A stretch of 64,000 nt of DNA from Vibrio sp. Isolate32 (GCF_022397955.1 NZ_JAKEUQ010000002.1:181580-245579), one strand, 5' to 3'; positions 1 to 9,733 are shown, numbered from the stretch's first letter. The notes: generated by a model not told the origin, from the sequence alone. Numbers and translations: made by a program.

Positions 1-777
<777 letters not shown>

Positions 778-965
778 CTAACTCCGCACTTACGTTGCGT
801 TACCACTCATCAAGGAGTGATATAAATTCTAGCAGATCCGAGTTTAGATCGATCACCTAAGATCTAGGCCGACCTGCAACCAAGGAACAAATAAGGAGAG
901 GTTCTTTGCTTGGAACTTGTTAAAGCTTAAACAAGAGCGTCTACTTTTTTATTCTCGTTATAAAT

Positions 966-990
966 AAAAAACCCTGCCGAATCGGCAGGG
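966..990 (-). terminator. Rho-independent terminator after rpmA
   Basis: A stem CCCTGCC/GGCAGGG (972-978 with 984-990) is followed, on the minus strand, by a T run from the A tract at 966-971. It sits between rpmA and obgE, so it probably reduces read-through from the ribosomal protein genes into obgE. Confidence 0.8.
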
Positions 991-1040
991 CTTTTGAATT
1001 CAGCTTTAAAGCTATAAATATAATCTAATTAAAGATTAAA

Positions 1041-1298
1041 TTACTCAGCTTCGATGCTTACGAATTTACGGTTTTTAGGACCTTTAACAGCAAATTTCAC
1101 TTTACCTTCAGTAAGAGCGAAAAGAGTGTGGTCTTTACCGATGCCAACGTTTGTGCCAGCGTGGAACTTAGTACCACGTTGACGTACGATGATGTTACCT
1201 GCAAGAACAGATTCGCCACCGAAACGCTTAACACCAAGACGTTTGCTTTCTGAATCGCGGCCGTTATTAGTAGAACCGCCAGCTTTTTTATGTGCCAT
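1041..1298 (-). CDS. rpmA: 50S ribosomal protein L27
   Basis: L27 is a large-subunit protein whose N-terminal tail reaches the peptidyl transferase centre. The 85-residue product starts [16 protein letters not shown], the conserved N-terminus of the family, and continues with the VKRFGGE and [10 protein letters not shown] signatures. Length equals that of the E. coli protein. It follows rplU after an 18-bp gap holding an AGGAG-like ribosome site, so the two form one transcription unit. Confidence 0.98.
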   Translation of the reverse strand: MAHKKAGGSTNNGRDSESKRLGVKRFGGESVLAGNIIVRQRGTKFHAGTNVGIGKDHTLFALTEGKVKFAVKGPKNRKFVSIEAE

Positions 1299-1317
1299 TG
1301 TTAAACTCTCCTAATAC

Positions 1318-1629
1318 TTAAGCGTTAATGCCAGTGATTTTCACTTCTGTGAACCACTGACGGTGACCAGCTTGCTTACGAGAGTGCTTACGACGACGGA
1401 ACTTAACGATTTTTACTTTATCGCCACGACCGTGTTGTACTACTTCCGCAGTAACCTTACCACCTTCAACAAGAGGTGCACCAACAGCGATTTCTTCGCC
1501 GTTAGCAACAAGAAGAACTTTATCAAATTCTACAGTTGCACCAGTTTCAACGTCTAATTTCTCTAAACGAAGAGTTTGACCTTCGCTTACTCGGTGTTGT
1601 TTGCCACCAGATTGGAAAACAGCGTACAT
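1318..1629 (-). CDS. rplU: 50S ribosomal protein L21
   Basis: L21 binds 23S rRNA in the large subunit. The 103-residue product starts [14 protein letters not shown] and contains the lysine/arginine-rich [17 protein letters not shown] segment near residues 76-92, both hallmarks of bacterial L21. It is the first gene of the rplU-rpmA unit and is divergent from ispB, with 267 bp between them that must hold both promoters. I see no other gene in that gap. Confidence 0.98.
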   Translation of the reverse strand: MYAVFQSGGKQHRVSEGQTLRLEKLDVETGATVEFDKVLLVANGEEIAVGAPLVEGGKVTAEVVQHGRGDKVKIVKFRRRKHSRKQAGHRQWFTEVKITGINA

Positions 1630-1896
1630 ATTTTACTCCGCTTTTTCCGCACAGCCTATGGTTGTTATTTGTACAACTCGGGTGTGCGCTAAACTAATCA
1701 ATAGGGCGCAGATTCTACGGGAATCATGGCGCTATGACAAGCCATATTTTTAAAAAATTGGCGAAAACCTGTTCGCCAAAGAAAAGTGCGGCAATCATGC
1801 CCTTAAGCGATGTATTAATCAACGTTTTTTAGTGTATTATTCAACAATTAATACAACGTATAAACCTTACAGGGTCTAACTTCAGCCGGATGAACA

Positions 1897-2868
1897 ATGG
1901 ATTTTAAAGCTATCCAAACGCTTACTGCCAATGATATGGCAAAAGTGAATGAAACAATTCAAGCCCAACTTAATTCTGACGTAAGTTTAATCAACCAGCT
2001 TGGTTTTTATATCGTTAGCGGCGGTGGTAAACGCCTGCGCCCTTTGCTTGCTCTTTTATCTGCTCGCGCTCTTGGCTACCAAGGCGAAGCACATATTACC
2101 TCTGCAGCCTTTATTGAGTTTATTCATACTGCGACTCTGCTTCATGACGATGTTGTCGACGAATCAGACATGAGACGTGGTAAAGCAACCGCCAATGCAG
2201 CCTTTGGTAATGCTGCCAGTGTTTTGGTTGGTGACTTTATTTACACACGCTCATTCCAAATGATGACTACGCTAGGATCTTTAAAGATCCTCGAGTTAAT
2301 GAGTGAAGCGGTAAACGTGATTGCTGAGGGTGAAGTTCAACAATTAATGAACTGCAACAACCCAGACACCACTGAAGAAAGCTACATGCAGGTTATCTAC
2401 TCCAAGACAGCTCGCTTGTTTGAAGCCGCAACTCAAATTGGCGCAATTCTGACTGAGTCGTCACCAGAGATCGAAACGGCAATGCAAAACTACGGTAAAT
2501 ACCTAGGTACTGCATTCCAGCTGATTGATGATGTGATGGATTACACCGCAGATGGCAAAGAGATGGGTAAGAACGTTGGTGACGACCTAGCAGAAGGCAA
2601 ACCGACCTTGCCGCTTCTATATGCAATGCACAATGGCTCTCCTGAGCAAGCAAGCATGATTCGTGAGGCAATTGAAAAAGCCAACGGTATGGATAAGCTC
2701 AACGAGATTCTAGCCGCTATGGAAGAGACAGGCTCGTTAGATTACACCACCAAAAAAGCATACGAAGAAGCTGACAAAGCGATTGCTGAGCTTTCAGTAC
2801 TGCCAGACTCGGAATATAAGCAAGCTCTGACGACTCTTGCGCATCTTGCCGTGAAGCGAACTAGCTAA
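1897..2868 (+). CDS. ispB: Octaprenyl diphosphate synthase
   Basis: This trans-prenyltransferase condenses isopentenyl diphosphate with farnesyl diphosphate to make the C40 side chain of ubiquinone and menaquinone. The 323-residue protein has both aspartate-rich motifs: LLHDDVVDESD near residues 81-91 (first DDxxD) and QLIDDVMDY near residues 208-216 (second). The substrate-binding GGGKRLRP motif is near residues 42-49. Length matches the E. coli enzyme (323). ispB divergent from rplU is a conserved gammaproteobacterial arrangement. The chain length (C40) is inferred from family and context, not visible directly. Confidence 0.96.
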   Translation: MDFKAIQTLTANDMAKVNETIQAQLNSDVSLINQLGFYIVSGGGKRLRPLLALLSARALGYQGEAHITSAAFIEFIHTATLLHDDVVDESDMRRGKATANAAFGNAASVLVGDFIYTRSFQMMTTLGSLKILELMSEAVNVIAEGEVQQLMNCNNPDTTEESYMQVIYSKTARLFEAATQIGAILTESSPEIETAMQNYGKYLGTAFQLIDDVMDYTADGKEMGKNVGDDLAEGKPTLPLLYAMHNGSPEQASMIREAIEKANGMDKLNEILAAMEETGSLDYTTKKAYEEADKAIAELSVLPDSEYKQALTTLAHLAVKRTS

Positions 2869-2892
2869 GGCTGAATACAAAGACCCTAGAGT

Positions 2893-2922
2893 AAAAAGGA
2901 AGAGCTGGGCTCTTCCTTTTTG
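2893..2922 (+). terminator. Bidirectional terminator between ispB and the small gene
   Basis: A perfect stem AAAAAGGAAGAGC / GCTCTTCCTTTTT with a short loop follows ispB. A and T runs on both sides allow it to end transcription from ispB (+) and from the convergent small gene at 2965-3159 (-). Confidence 0.85.
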
Positions 2923-2964
2923 TTATCTGTTATTGGTCGATAGCTGAGTGGATGCATGTTCAAC

Positions 2965-3159
2965 CTAATAATACTGATCACAACTTCCGTGAAGTTGAGG
3001 GTTATCTTCGATCTCATCAAAGCTTACCGCCAATTGCTCTTCCGAGCCCTGCTTAGCCAACAACACCGTTTCGGCTTCTTGGTCAACTACCAAGATCGTT
3101 CCCACCCCTTGCTGACACTCTACTACTAGACCTTTACGGATTCGATTTGCTTCCATCAT
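2965..3159 (-). CDS. Small conserved-looking hypothetical protein
   Basis: I do not recognise this family. The product is about 64 acidic residues with no membrane segment or signal peptide; the middle (residues about 7-45: RKGLVVECQQGVGTILVVD onward) reads like a small beta-rich fold. I chose the ATG at 3159 (another at 3156), because a GAAGGA site precedes it by 4-7 bases; a GTG at 3169-3171 would add four residues but would lie on that ribosome site. It sits alone between two terminators and is convergent with ispB. Good ribosome site and bracketing terminators argue that it is real. Confidence 0.7.
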   Translation of the reverse strand: MMEANRIRKGLVVECQQGVGTILVVDQEAETVLLAKQGSEEQLAVSFDEIEDNPQLHGSCDQYY

Positions 3160-3220
3160 CTTTTCCTTCACAAAGTGAATTTACACTGACTCTAATACGC
3201 ACATTGAGATGAAAAGATCA

Positions 3221-3248
3221 AAAAAGCCGACCTATAAGGTCGGCTTTT
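3221..3248 (-). terminator. Rho-independent terminator of mdh
   Basis: The stem AGCCGACCT / AGGTCGGCT (3225-3233 with 3237-3245) is flanked by A and T runs. It lies 36 bp past the mdh stop codon and also insulates the small gene downstream. Confidence 0.88.
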
Positions 3249-3283
3249 ATTATATCTATTTGGCTAAATGAGTCGTGTCTCGC

Positions 3284-4219
3284 TTACTTAGCGAATTCAA
3301 CACCAATCTCGATATCGCCATTTAGCGTTTCAAGCATGCTGTCTAGAGCATTACGTTCGAAATCGCTCAATTCACCGTAGCTTAGGATAGCTTCTGCACC
3401 CTCTTTACCCAGTTTAACTGGTTGAGCGAAGAATGGAGCGTGCTCGCCTTCACCTTCAACGTATGCACACTCGATTACGTTCTCTTCACCTTGTAGTGCT
3501 TTCACTAGAGCAAGACCGAAACGACAAGCTGCTTGACCCATAGATAGCGTTGCACTACCGCCGCCCGCTTTAGCTTCTACAACTTCAGTACCTGCATTTT
3601 GGATACGAGTCGTTAGTGCAGCGATTTCTTCATCAGTGAACTCTACGCCCTCAACTTGAGAAAGAAGAGGAAGAATAGTCACACCAGAGTGACCACCGAT
3701 AACAGGAACGCGAATATCGCCTGGATCTTTTTCTTTCAGCTCAGCAACAAAAGTTTCAGAACGAATCACATCTAGAGTCGTCACACCAAATAGACGACGC
3801 TTGTCGTATACGCCCGCTTTCTTAAGAACTTCAGCAGCGATTGGCACAGTCGTGTTTACAGGGTTAGTAATGATACCAACACAAGCTTTTGGACATACAA
3901 CTGCAATCTTCTCTGCAAGAGACTTAACAATGCCAGCGTTCACATTGAAAAGATCCGCACGATCCATACCAGGCTTACGAGCAACGCCCGCAGAGATAAG
4001 TACAACATCCGCACCTTCTAGTGCAGGTGTTGGATCTTCACCCGCGTAACCTTTGATCGAAACAGGTGTTGGGATGTGGCTAAGATCGGCAGCAACACCC
4101 GGAGTTACCGGTGCGATATCGTAAAGTGCAAGATCTGAACCAGCAGGTAGGCGATTCTTAAGTAGTAGGGCTAGGGCTTGACCGATGCCACCAGCGGCAC
4201 CAATAACAGCTACTTTCAT
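3284..4219 (-). CDS. mdh: Malate dehydrogenase (NAD+)
   Basis: The enzyme interconverts malate and oxaloacetate with NAD in the TCA cycle. The 311-residue product has the Rossmann motif GAAGGIGQ at residues 7-14, the substrate-binding arginines in [14 protein letters not shown] (about residues 78-91), the NPVNTTVP stretch and the catalytic histidine in [11 protein letters not shown] near residue 177. Length equals E. coli Mdh (312). An AAGGAG site precedes the ATG at 4219. It is divergent from argR, a conserved pairing. Confidence 0.98.
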   Translation of the reverse strand: MKVAVIGAAGGIGQALALLLKNRLPAGSDLALYDIAPVTPGVAADLSHIPTPVSIKGYAGEDPTPALEGADVVLISAGVARKPGMDRADLFNVNAGIVKSLAEKIAVVCPKACVGIITNPVNTTVPIAAEVLKKAGVYDKRRLFGVTTLDVIRSETFVAELKEKDPGDIRVPVIGGHSGVTILPLLSQVEGVEFTDEEIAALTTRIQNAGTEVVEAKAGGGSATLSMGQAACRFGLALVKALQGEENVIECAYVEGEGEHAPFFAQPVKLGKEGAEAILSYGELSDFERNALDSMLETLNGDIEIGVEFAK

Positions 4220-4308
4220 TGTTATTCTCCTTGAGAGCTTTCTCTTATAAATTCTTGGTAGGGTAATTCTTGAGCTAAATTAAAGTTAAAAAACTATATT
4301 AATCACAA

Positions 4309-4324
4309 AGTGATTACAATCAAT
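4309..4324. promoter_or_regulatory. Weak CRP-like site upstream of mdh
   Basis: AGTGA-N6-TCAAT in the 332-bp mdh/argR gap resembles the CRP consensus TGTGA-N6-TCACA with three mismatches. mdh is CRP-controlled in enterics, which makes the site plausible, but the match is imperfect. Apart from this and the candidate ARG boxes near argR, I see nothing else in the gap. Confidence 0.25.
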
Positions 4325-4493
4325 TAACGCCAGCTTTGCGACTTCGCGCAAGTCAGTAAAACCGTGCTACACAGCAAGTTCGCATTATGGCGATAATCGA
4401 CTGAAATAACAAAATAAGTCGTCGCAAATAACACATTATTCCATTAAATATTTACAGTGATATGACTAACAAATTACCGGGTTGTTTTGGCTA

Positions 4494-4531
4494 AAATTGA
4501 ATATGTATGCGAGAATATGCAAACATCTTTG
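4494..4531. promoter_or_regulatory. Candidate ARG boxes upstream of argR
   Basis: Two imperfect copies of the 18-bp ArgR operator, the better one reading TTGAAT-ATGT-ATGC, lie in tandem just before argR. E. coli argR is autoregulated through such a pair. The second copy is poor, so this is a candidate only. Confidence 0.35.
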
Positions 4532-4551
4532 TTAATGAATAAGAATGACAT

Positions 4552-5022
4552 ATGCGCAATACAGAAAAACAAGACAACTTGGTTCGTGCTTTTAAAGCGC
4601 TGTTAAAAGAAGAACGTTTTGGTTCACAAGGCGAAATTGTTGATGCCCTTAAGCATGAAGGCTTTGAAAGCATCAACCAGTCTAAAGTCTCGCGTATGTT
4701 AACCAAGTTTGGCGCGGTTCGAACTCGTAACGCTAAAATGGAGATGGTTTACTGCCTTCCTGCTGAACTGGGTGTTCCAACGGTTTCAAGCTCTTTGAGA
4801 GAACTTGTTTTAGATATTGACCACAACAATGCATTAGTTGTGATACACACAGGCCCTGGCGCTGCTCAACTGATCGCTCGCTTGCTAGACTCACTAGGTA
4901 AGTCAGAAGGCATACTGGGCGTAGTCGCAGGTGACGACACTATCTTTATCACTCCAACCCTTTCAGTTACGACTAAACAGCTATTTGATTCAGTCTGTGA
5001 ACTGTTTGAATACGCTGGATAA
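4552..5022 (+). CDS. argR: Arginine repressor ArgR
   Basis: ArgR is a hexameric repressor of arginine biosynthesis that binds ARG boxes with arginine as co-repressor. The 156-residue protein has the N-terminal winged helix (about residues 1-70) with the recognition segment [21 protein letters not shown]. The C-terminal oligomerisation and arginine-binding domain contains [11 protein letters not shown] and the [13 protein letters not shown] motif, whose aspartate pair contacts arginine in the family. Length equals E. coli ArgR (156). It is divergent from mdh, as in many gammaproteobacteria. Confidence 0.97.
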   Translation: MRNTEKQDNLVRAFKALLKEERFGSQGEIVDALKHEGFESINQSKVSRMLTKFGAVRTRNAKMEMVYCLPAELGVPTVSSSLRELVLDIDHNNALVVIHTGPGAAQLIARLLDSLGKSEGILGVVAGDDTIFITPTLSVTTKQLFDSVCELFEYAG

Positions 5023-5078
5023 TTGCTCATAGTTTCATAATTATCAGCCATGTAAATGGATCGCGAACACCTATTGAC

Positions 5079-5098
5079 TTCGTGATCCAAATCACATC
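5079..5098. promoter_or_regulatory. Strong CRP-like site upstream of TAXI-TRAP genes
   Basis: CGTGA-TCCAAA-TCACA at 5081-5096 differs from the CRP consensus by one base in the two half-sites. It lies about 270 bp before the TAXI binding-protein start, in a 343-bp gap with no gene. Control of a carboxylate transporter by cAMP-CRP would be in keeping with its catabolic role. The long distance to the start codon implies a long leader RNA or a distal site. Confidence 0.6.
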
Positions 5099-5292
5099 CT
5101 AGAATATCTCCCCCTCTCTCTACCCAACAACACTAAACCGTTGATTTTAAAAAAGTCAGTAGCAAACCAAGCACAAGATCTAGGCATCATTTGTTAGATT
5201 TTTTAGCTATATCTTTTAACATTCGAGTAATTTTCTGCCAATTTTTGATATTATTCAGACACTTTTTCATCACATGGATTGAAAAAGGTGCC

Positions 5293-5336
5293 GTTTCCAA
5301 ATAGGAAACTCCAGAAACAGCTACACTTGTTTCTGG
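5293..5336 (+). promoter_or_regulatory. Two tandem hairpins in the leader of the TAXI gene
   Basis: GTTTCC-AAATA-GGAAAC (5293-5309) is followed at once by CCAGAAACA-N8-TGTTTCTGG (5311-5336); both stems are perfect. They end about 15 bp before the AAGGAAGG ribosome site of the gene at 5366. The position suggests an mRNA leader structure affecting translation or stability. No known riboswitch class is evident to me. Confidence 0.5.
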
Positions 5337-5365
5337 GTTAATAATGAATAAAGGAAGGAAAATTC

Positions 5366-6334
5366 ATGGCATTTACCAAACTTATCAAAGTTGGTGCTAT
5401 TGCAGCTGCTGTAATGGGCGCTGGCGCTGTTAACGCTCAAGAGTTCATCACGATTGGTACTGGTTCAGTAACGGGGGTTTACTACCCAACTGGTGGTGCG
5501 ATTTGTAAGCTAGTGAACAAGGGCCGCAAAGACCACAACATTCGTTGTTCTGTAGAGTCTACTGGTGGTTCAATCTACAACGTTAACACCATCCGTGCTG
5601 GTGAACTAGATTTCGGTGTTGTTCAGTCTGACTGGCAGTACCATGGCTACAACGGTACAAGTAAGTTCAAAGATCAGGGCGAGTACAAAAAACTACGCGC
5701 TATGTTCTCTCTACACACAGAACCGTTCAACATCATCGCTCGTACCGATGCTGGTATTAACAATGTTGCAGACCTAGCTGGTAAGCGTGTAAACATTGGT
5801 AACCCAGGCTCAGGTGACCGTGCAACTATGGGTGTTGTAATGGACGCGATGGGTTGGACTAACGACAGCTTCAAGCTTGCTTCTGAACTTAAAGGTTCTG
5901 AGCGTTCACAAGCACTTTGTGATAACAAGATTGACGCATTCATCTACATGGTTGGTCACCCGAACGGATCAATCAAAGAAGCAACAACGTCTTGTGACGC
6001 AAAACTGGTTTCAGCAACAGGTCCACAGATCGACAAGATCGTAGCTGAAAACCCATACTACGCATACAGCACAGTTCCTGCTGGAATGTACCGTGGTACA
6101 GACGCTGACGTAAACAGTTTCGGTGTTGCTGCAACTATGGTAACTACTTCAGACGTTTCTGATGAAGTAGCATACAACGTTGCTAAGGCAGTATTTGAAA
6201 ACTTTGACACTTTCAAACGCCTACACCCAGCATTTGCTAACCTGAAAAAAGAAGACATGGTTAAAGCGGGTATCTCTATCCCTCTTCACCCAGGTGCAGA
6301 AAAATACTACAAAGAAGTGGGCCTTCTAAAGTAG
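5366..6334 (+). CDS. TAXI-family TRAP transporter solute-binding protein
   Basis: This is the periplasmic substrate-binding subunit of a TRAP secondary transporter of the TAXI class. The 322-residue protein has a signal peptide (KLIK, a hydrophobic Ala/Val/Gly core, cleavage near AVNA-QEF at residue 25). The family start follows: ITIGTGSVTGVYYPTGGAIC, with a SVESTGGSIYNVN stretch near residues 63-75. The ligand is unknown; characterised TAXI proteins bind dicarboxylates or amino acids such as glutamate. The next gene is the fused permease, separated by 254 bp holding a strong hairpin, which would let this abundant subunit be made in excess. An AAGGAAGG ribosome site supports the start. Confidence 0.93.
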   Translation: MAFTKLIKVGAIAAAVMGAGAVNAQEFITIGTGSVTGVYYPTGGAICKLVNKGRKDHNIRCSVESTGGSIYNVNTIRAGELDFGVVQSDWQYHGYNGTSKFKDQGEYKKLRAMFSLHTEPFNIIARTDAGINNVADLAGKRVNIGNPGSGDRATMGVVMDAMGWTNDSFKLASELKGSERSQALCDNKIDAFIYMVGHPNGSIKEATTSCDAKLVSATGPQIDKIVAENPYYAYSTVPAGMYRGTDADVNSFGVAATMVTTSDVSDEVAYNVAKAVFENFDTFKRLHPAFANLKKEDMVKAGISIPLHPGAEKYYKEVGLLK

Positions 6335-6355
6335 TTCTAGTTTAAGCCTACTACA

Positions 6356-6390
6356 CCAATAAGGAGGCTGGTCCTCCTTATTGGCTTTTC
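6356..6390 (+). terminator. Intra-cassette hairpin terminator after the TAXI binding protein
   Basis: A perfect 12-bp stem CCAATAAGGAGG / CCTCCTTATTGG (6356-6367 with 6373-6384) precedes CTTTTC. The short T run suggests partial termination or 3'-end protection, so binding-protein mRNA would exceed permease mRNA. The rest of the 254-bp gap to 6589 shows no gene. Confidence 0.75.
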
Positions 6391-6588
6391 ACGTTTTATA
6401 AAAATAACTTAAGTGAAAAGAGCAAACCTTTAAGTTTCTCCAATTTGGCGAACTTACCTTCGTATCAAGCCTAAGACAAAGACGAACAAAAAACGCATTT
6501 CTCTATCCATTAACTACACTAGATAGGCAAGAAATAACGTCTCGTTGTTCGTAAGAAAGGCAGACCATCAATAATAAGGATAAAGTAC

Positions 6589-9168
6589 ATGACGCAGACA
6601 ACATCACCGTCTCCAGATGTGCAAGAAATGGTGGCACAATCAGACACTGGTGCGCGTAGCCCTCGCGGTATCCAAGGCCGTATTTTATGGTTTGTGCCTC
6701 TATGTTGGTCACTGTTCCAACTTTGGTATGCATCTCCGCTGCCGTTCATTTTTAACTTCGCAATTTTAAACGATACCGAAGCTCGAGCAATTCACCTTAC
6801 CTTTGCTATTTTCCTAGCATTTACCGCTTATCCAGCTATGAAGAACTCGCCGCGGAACTATATCCCGGCAGTCGACTGGGTATTAGCGCTTGTTGGTAGT
6901 TTTTCAGCTTCTTATATCTACATTTTCTACACCGAACTTGCTGGCCGTTCTGGTGCTCCAACAACATTCGATATTGTTGCTGCCGTATTCGGTATGATTC
7001 TACTGCTTGAGGCAACACGACGCGCTTTAGGTCCACCTCTTATGGTTGTGGCAGCAGTATTCCTACTTTACACCTTTGGTGGCCCACACATGCCAGACGT
7101 TATCGCCCACAAAGGTGCGAGCCTGAACAAGGCGATGTCGCACCTGTGGCTAACAACTGAGGGTGTATTCGGTGTAGCTCTTGGCGTATCAACGTCATTC
7201 GTATTCTTGTTTGTACTGTTTGGTGCAATGCTTGAGCGCGCGGGTGCAGGTGCTTACTTCATCAAGGTCGCATTCTCTCTGCTTGGCCACATGAAAGGCG
7301 GCCCTGCAAAAGCTGCCGTTGTGGCTTCTGGCTTATCTGGCCTGGTATCAGGCTCATCAATCGCTAACGTAGTAACCACTGGTACCTTCACCATTCCACT
7401 GATGAAGCGTGTTGGCTTCCCTGGCACAAAAGCCGGTGCGGTAGAAGTTGCGGCTTCAACCAACGGTCAGCTTACGCCACCTATCATGGGTGCTGCCGCA
7501 TTCCTAATGGTGGAATATGTGGGTATCTCGTATGTAGAAGTAATCAAAGCAGCCCTATTGCCAGCTCTGATATCTTACATTGCTCTGATTTACATTGTTC
7601 ACCTAGAAGCATGTAAAGCAGGTATGACTGGCCTACCTCGTCGTCACACACCAACTATTGTACAAAGCCTACTGTCTTTCACTGCGACCATTTTGGGTCT
7701 ATGTGTTATCAGTGCCGCGGTATACTACGGTGTGGGTTGGACCAAAGATGTATTTGGCGAAGCAGCAACACCAATCGTTACTGTGGCGCTATTAATCGCT
7801 TATGTTGCTCTGGTTCGCGTATCAGCAAAATACGCAGCTGAAGGCGGTTTGGAGATCGATGCGGATCTAAAGGAAGTTCCAGATCCTGGTCCAACTATTA
7901 AATCAGGTTTACACTTCCTACTGCCTATCGTAGTGCTAGTTTGGTGTTTGACGGTTGAACGTTTCTCACCTGGTTTATCTGCCTTCTGGGCAACAGTGTT
8001 CATGATCTTCATCTTGATCACCCAGCGTCCTCTGATGACTCTAATGAACAAATCAGACGATCTTGCAGAACAAACCAAAGCTGGTTTCGTTGACCTAGCA
8101 GAGAGCTTAGTTTCAGGCGCGCGTAACATGATCGGTATCGGTGTCGCGACAGCAGCTGCAGGTACGGTTGTCGGTGTGGTGACGCTGACGGGTATCGGTC
8201 TTGTAATGACTGACTTCGTTGAGTTTATCTCAGGCGGTAGCATCATCCTTATGCTGCTCTTCACTGCGGTAATCAGCTTGATCCTAGGTATGGGCTTGCC
8301 GACCACAGCAAACTACATCGTTGTATCGACATTGATGGCACCAGTAATTGTGACCCTAGGTGCAGCACACGGTCTTATCATCCCATTGATTGCGGTGCAC
8401 TTATTCGTGTTCTACTTCGGTATTCTTGCGGATGATACCCCTCCGGTAGGTCTTGCGGCCTTTGCTGCAGCGGCAATTGCGAAATCAGACCCGATTCGCA
8501 CTGGTATCCAAGGTTTCACCTACGATATCCGTACCGCAATCTTGCCGTTCATGTTCATCTTCAATACTCAGCTACTGCTGATGGGTATTGATTCTTGGTG
8601 GCACTTAGCACTGACTATCTTCTCATCTGTAATAGCGGTACTTATCTTCGCAGCTGCAACCCAAGGTTGGTGGTTCACTAAGAACAAATGGTGGGAAACG
8701 GTTCTGTTGATTGCATTGACCTTCACTTTCTTCCGCCCTGGCTTCTGGTGGGACATGATTTACCCAGAGAAAGTTCTTTCACCTGGAGTTGAGATTGCTC
8801 AAATCACAGAAAAGCTGGATGTGGGACAATCACTTGAACTAAGAGTGGGTGGCGAAAACTTAGAAGGTGACTATTCTGAAAAGACTGTTCGCCTGCCGTT
8901 TGAAGATTCTGCGACCTCAAGTGAAGATCGTATTGCCTCTATGGGTCTAATGCTGACTGAATCTGAAGGCAAGATGATTGTTGATATGGTTGAGTTTGGT
9001 AGCCCTGCAGAAGCAGCTGGTATTGATTTCGATTGGGAAATCAAATCCGTTATCCAAGATGCAGATAGACCAATGAAAGAGTGGGTATTCTTACCAGCTC
9101 TGATCATTTTGATTGGTTTAGCGATGAATCAAAGAAGACGTGCTCGTAAGGATGAGATTAGCGCGTAA
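6589..9168 (+). CDS. TRAP transporter permease, fused 4TM/12TM subunits (TAXI class)
   Basis: This membrane protein couples solute uptake to an ion gradient and works with the TAXI binding protein encoded upstream. The 859 residues contain the small (DctQ-like) and large (DctM-like) TRAP subunits in one chain: first helices from about residue 30, then the DctM core with GLVSGSSIANVVTTGTFTIP near residues 247-266 and the conserved GLPTTANYIV near residue 567. A C-terminal soluble region (about 730-835) resembles DUF3394, with a PDZ-like GSPAEAAGIDFDWEI piece, and ends in a last helix and an RRRARK tail. An AAGGA site 8 bases before the ATG fixes the start. Substrate unknown. Confidence 0.93.
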   Translation: MTQTTSPSPDVQEMVAQSDTGARSPRGIQGRILWFVPLCWSLFQLWYASPLPFIFNFAILNDTEARAIHLTFAIFLAFTAYPAMKNSPRNYIPAVDWVLALVGSFSASYIYIFYTELAGRSGAPTTFDIVAAVFGMILLLEATRRALGPPLMVVAAVFLLYTFGGPHMPDVIAHKGASLNKAMSHLWLTTEGVFGVALGVSTSFVFLFVLFGAMLERAGAGAYFIKVAFSLLGHMKGGPAKAAVVASGLSGLVSGSSIANVVTTGTFTIPLMKRVGFPGTKAGAVEVAASTNGQLTPPIMGAAAFLMVEYVGISYVEVIKAALLPALISYIALIYIVHLEACKAGMTGLPRRHTPTIVQSLLSFTATILGLCVISAAVYYGVGWTKDVFGEAATPIVTVALLIAYVALVRVSAKYAAEGGLEIDADLKEVPDPGPTIKSGLHFLLPIVVLVWCLTVERFSPGLSAFWATVFMIFILITQRPLMTLMNKSDDLAEQTKAGFVDLAESLVSGARNMIGIGVATAAAGTVVGVVTLTGIGLVMTDFVEFISGGSIILMLLFTAVISLILGMGLPTTANYIVVSTLMAPVIVTLGAAHGLIIPLIAVHLFVFYFGILADDTPPVGLAAFAAAAIAKSDPIRTGIQGFTYDIRTAILPFMFIFNTQLLLMGIDSWWHLALTIFSSVIAVLIFAAATQGWWFTKNKWWETVLLIALTFTFFRPGFWWDMIYPEKVLSPGVEIAQITEKLDVGQSLELRVGGENLEGDYSEKTVRLPFEDSATSSEDRIASMGLMLTESEGKMIVDMVEFGSPAEAAGIDFDWEIKSVIQDADRPMKEWVFLPALIILIGLAMNQRRRARKDEISA

Positions 9169-9227
9169 TGGATAAAGCTAAGTAGTGCTTAACGCTATTT
9201 GGCTTTATTACATGGAAAGGATAACTG

Positions 9228-9253
9228 CAGTGCTAAGTGAGAACTTAGCACTG
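9228..9253 (+). promoter_or_regulatory. Perfect 11-bp hairpin before the usp gene
   Basis: CAGTGCTAAGT-GAGA-ACTTAGCACTG is an unbroken 11-bp stem with a GAGA tetraloop, ending 20 bp before the usp start codon. No T run follows, so it is not a standard terminator. It may be an mRNA processing or stability element in the transporter transcript. Confidence 0.5.
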
Positions 9254-9272
9254 ATTAAAAAGAGACGAATAC

Positions 9273-9710
9273 ATGTATAAACAAATCCTTGTTCCTGTTG
9301 ATCTTAATGACAAAGGCTTTTCTGATAAGGCAGTCGAACTGGCGGTATGGCACGCAAAACACAGCAATGCTGAAATCCATATTCTGAACGTACTACCTGG
9401 CATTCACATGTCGATGGTGGCGTCTTACTTCCCGAAAGATGCAGCGAACCAAATGAAGCTAGATGTTAAAAATCAGCTGAAAGAGTTCGCCGACAATCAC
9501 ATCGACGATGAAGTAGTTTACAAAGTTCATGTTGCTGAGGGTAAAACCTACGCGACGATTCTTGATTACGCAGAAAAGCTTGGCGCTGACCTTATCGTGA
9601 TGCCTAGCCATAAGCGTTCGAAAATCGACAAAGTGGTACTTGGCTCGGTTGCAAGCAAAGTAGTACAGAACTCACCAATCAATGTATTGGTGGTTAAGCC
9701 GCAAGGTTAA
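9273..9710 (+). CDS. Universal stress protein (UspA family), TRAP-associated
   Basis: A 145-residue single-domain Usp protein with the typical start YKQILVPVDLNDKG and end VLGSVASKVVQNSPINVLVV. The family ATP loop is G-x2-G-x9-G(S/T); here the final GS is present, but the first two glycines are replaced (SHKRSKIDKVVLGS), so nucleotide binding is uncertain. Usp genes are often found next to TRAP transporters; TeaD beside TeaABC of Halomonas is the studied case and modulates transport. It follows the permease by 104 bp and is closed by a terminator, so it is probably the third gene of the cassette. Confidence 0.92.
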   Translation: MYKQILVPVDLNDKGFSDKAVELAVWHAKHSNAEIHILNVLPGIHMSMVASYFPKDAANQMKLDVKNQLKEFADNHIDDEVVYKVHVAEGKTYATILDYAEKLGADLIVMPSHKRSKIDKVVLGSVASKVVQNSPINVLVVKPQG

Positions 9711-9733
9711 GTCATTTAATCAACACACAATCT

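Noticed and set aside
7800..8306. Open frame of 168 codons on the minus strand
   Set aside because: Antisense shadow of the TRAP permease; the coding strand has DctM motifs throughout.
9228..9253. Reading the perfect stem before usp as a terminator
   Set aside because: No T run follows, and usp starts 20 bp later; listed instead as an RNA element.
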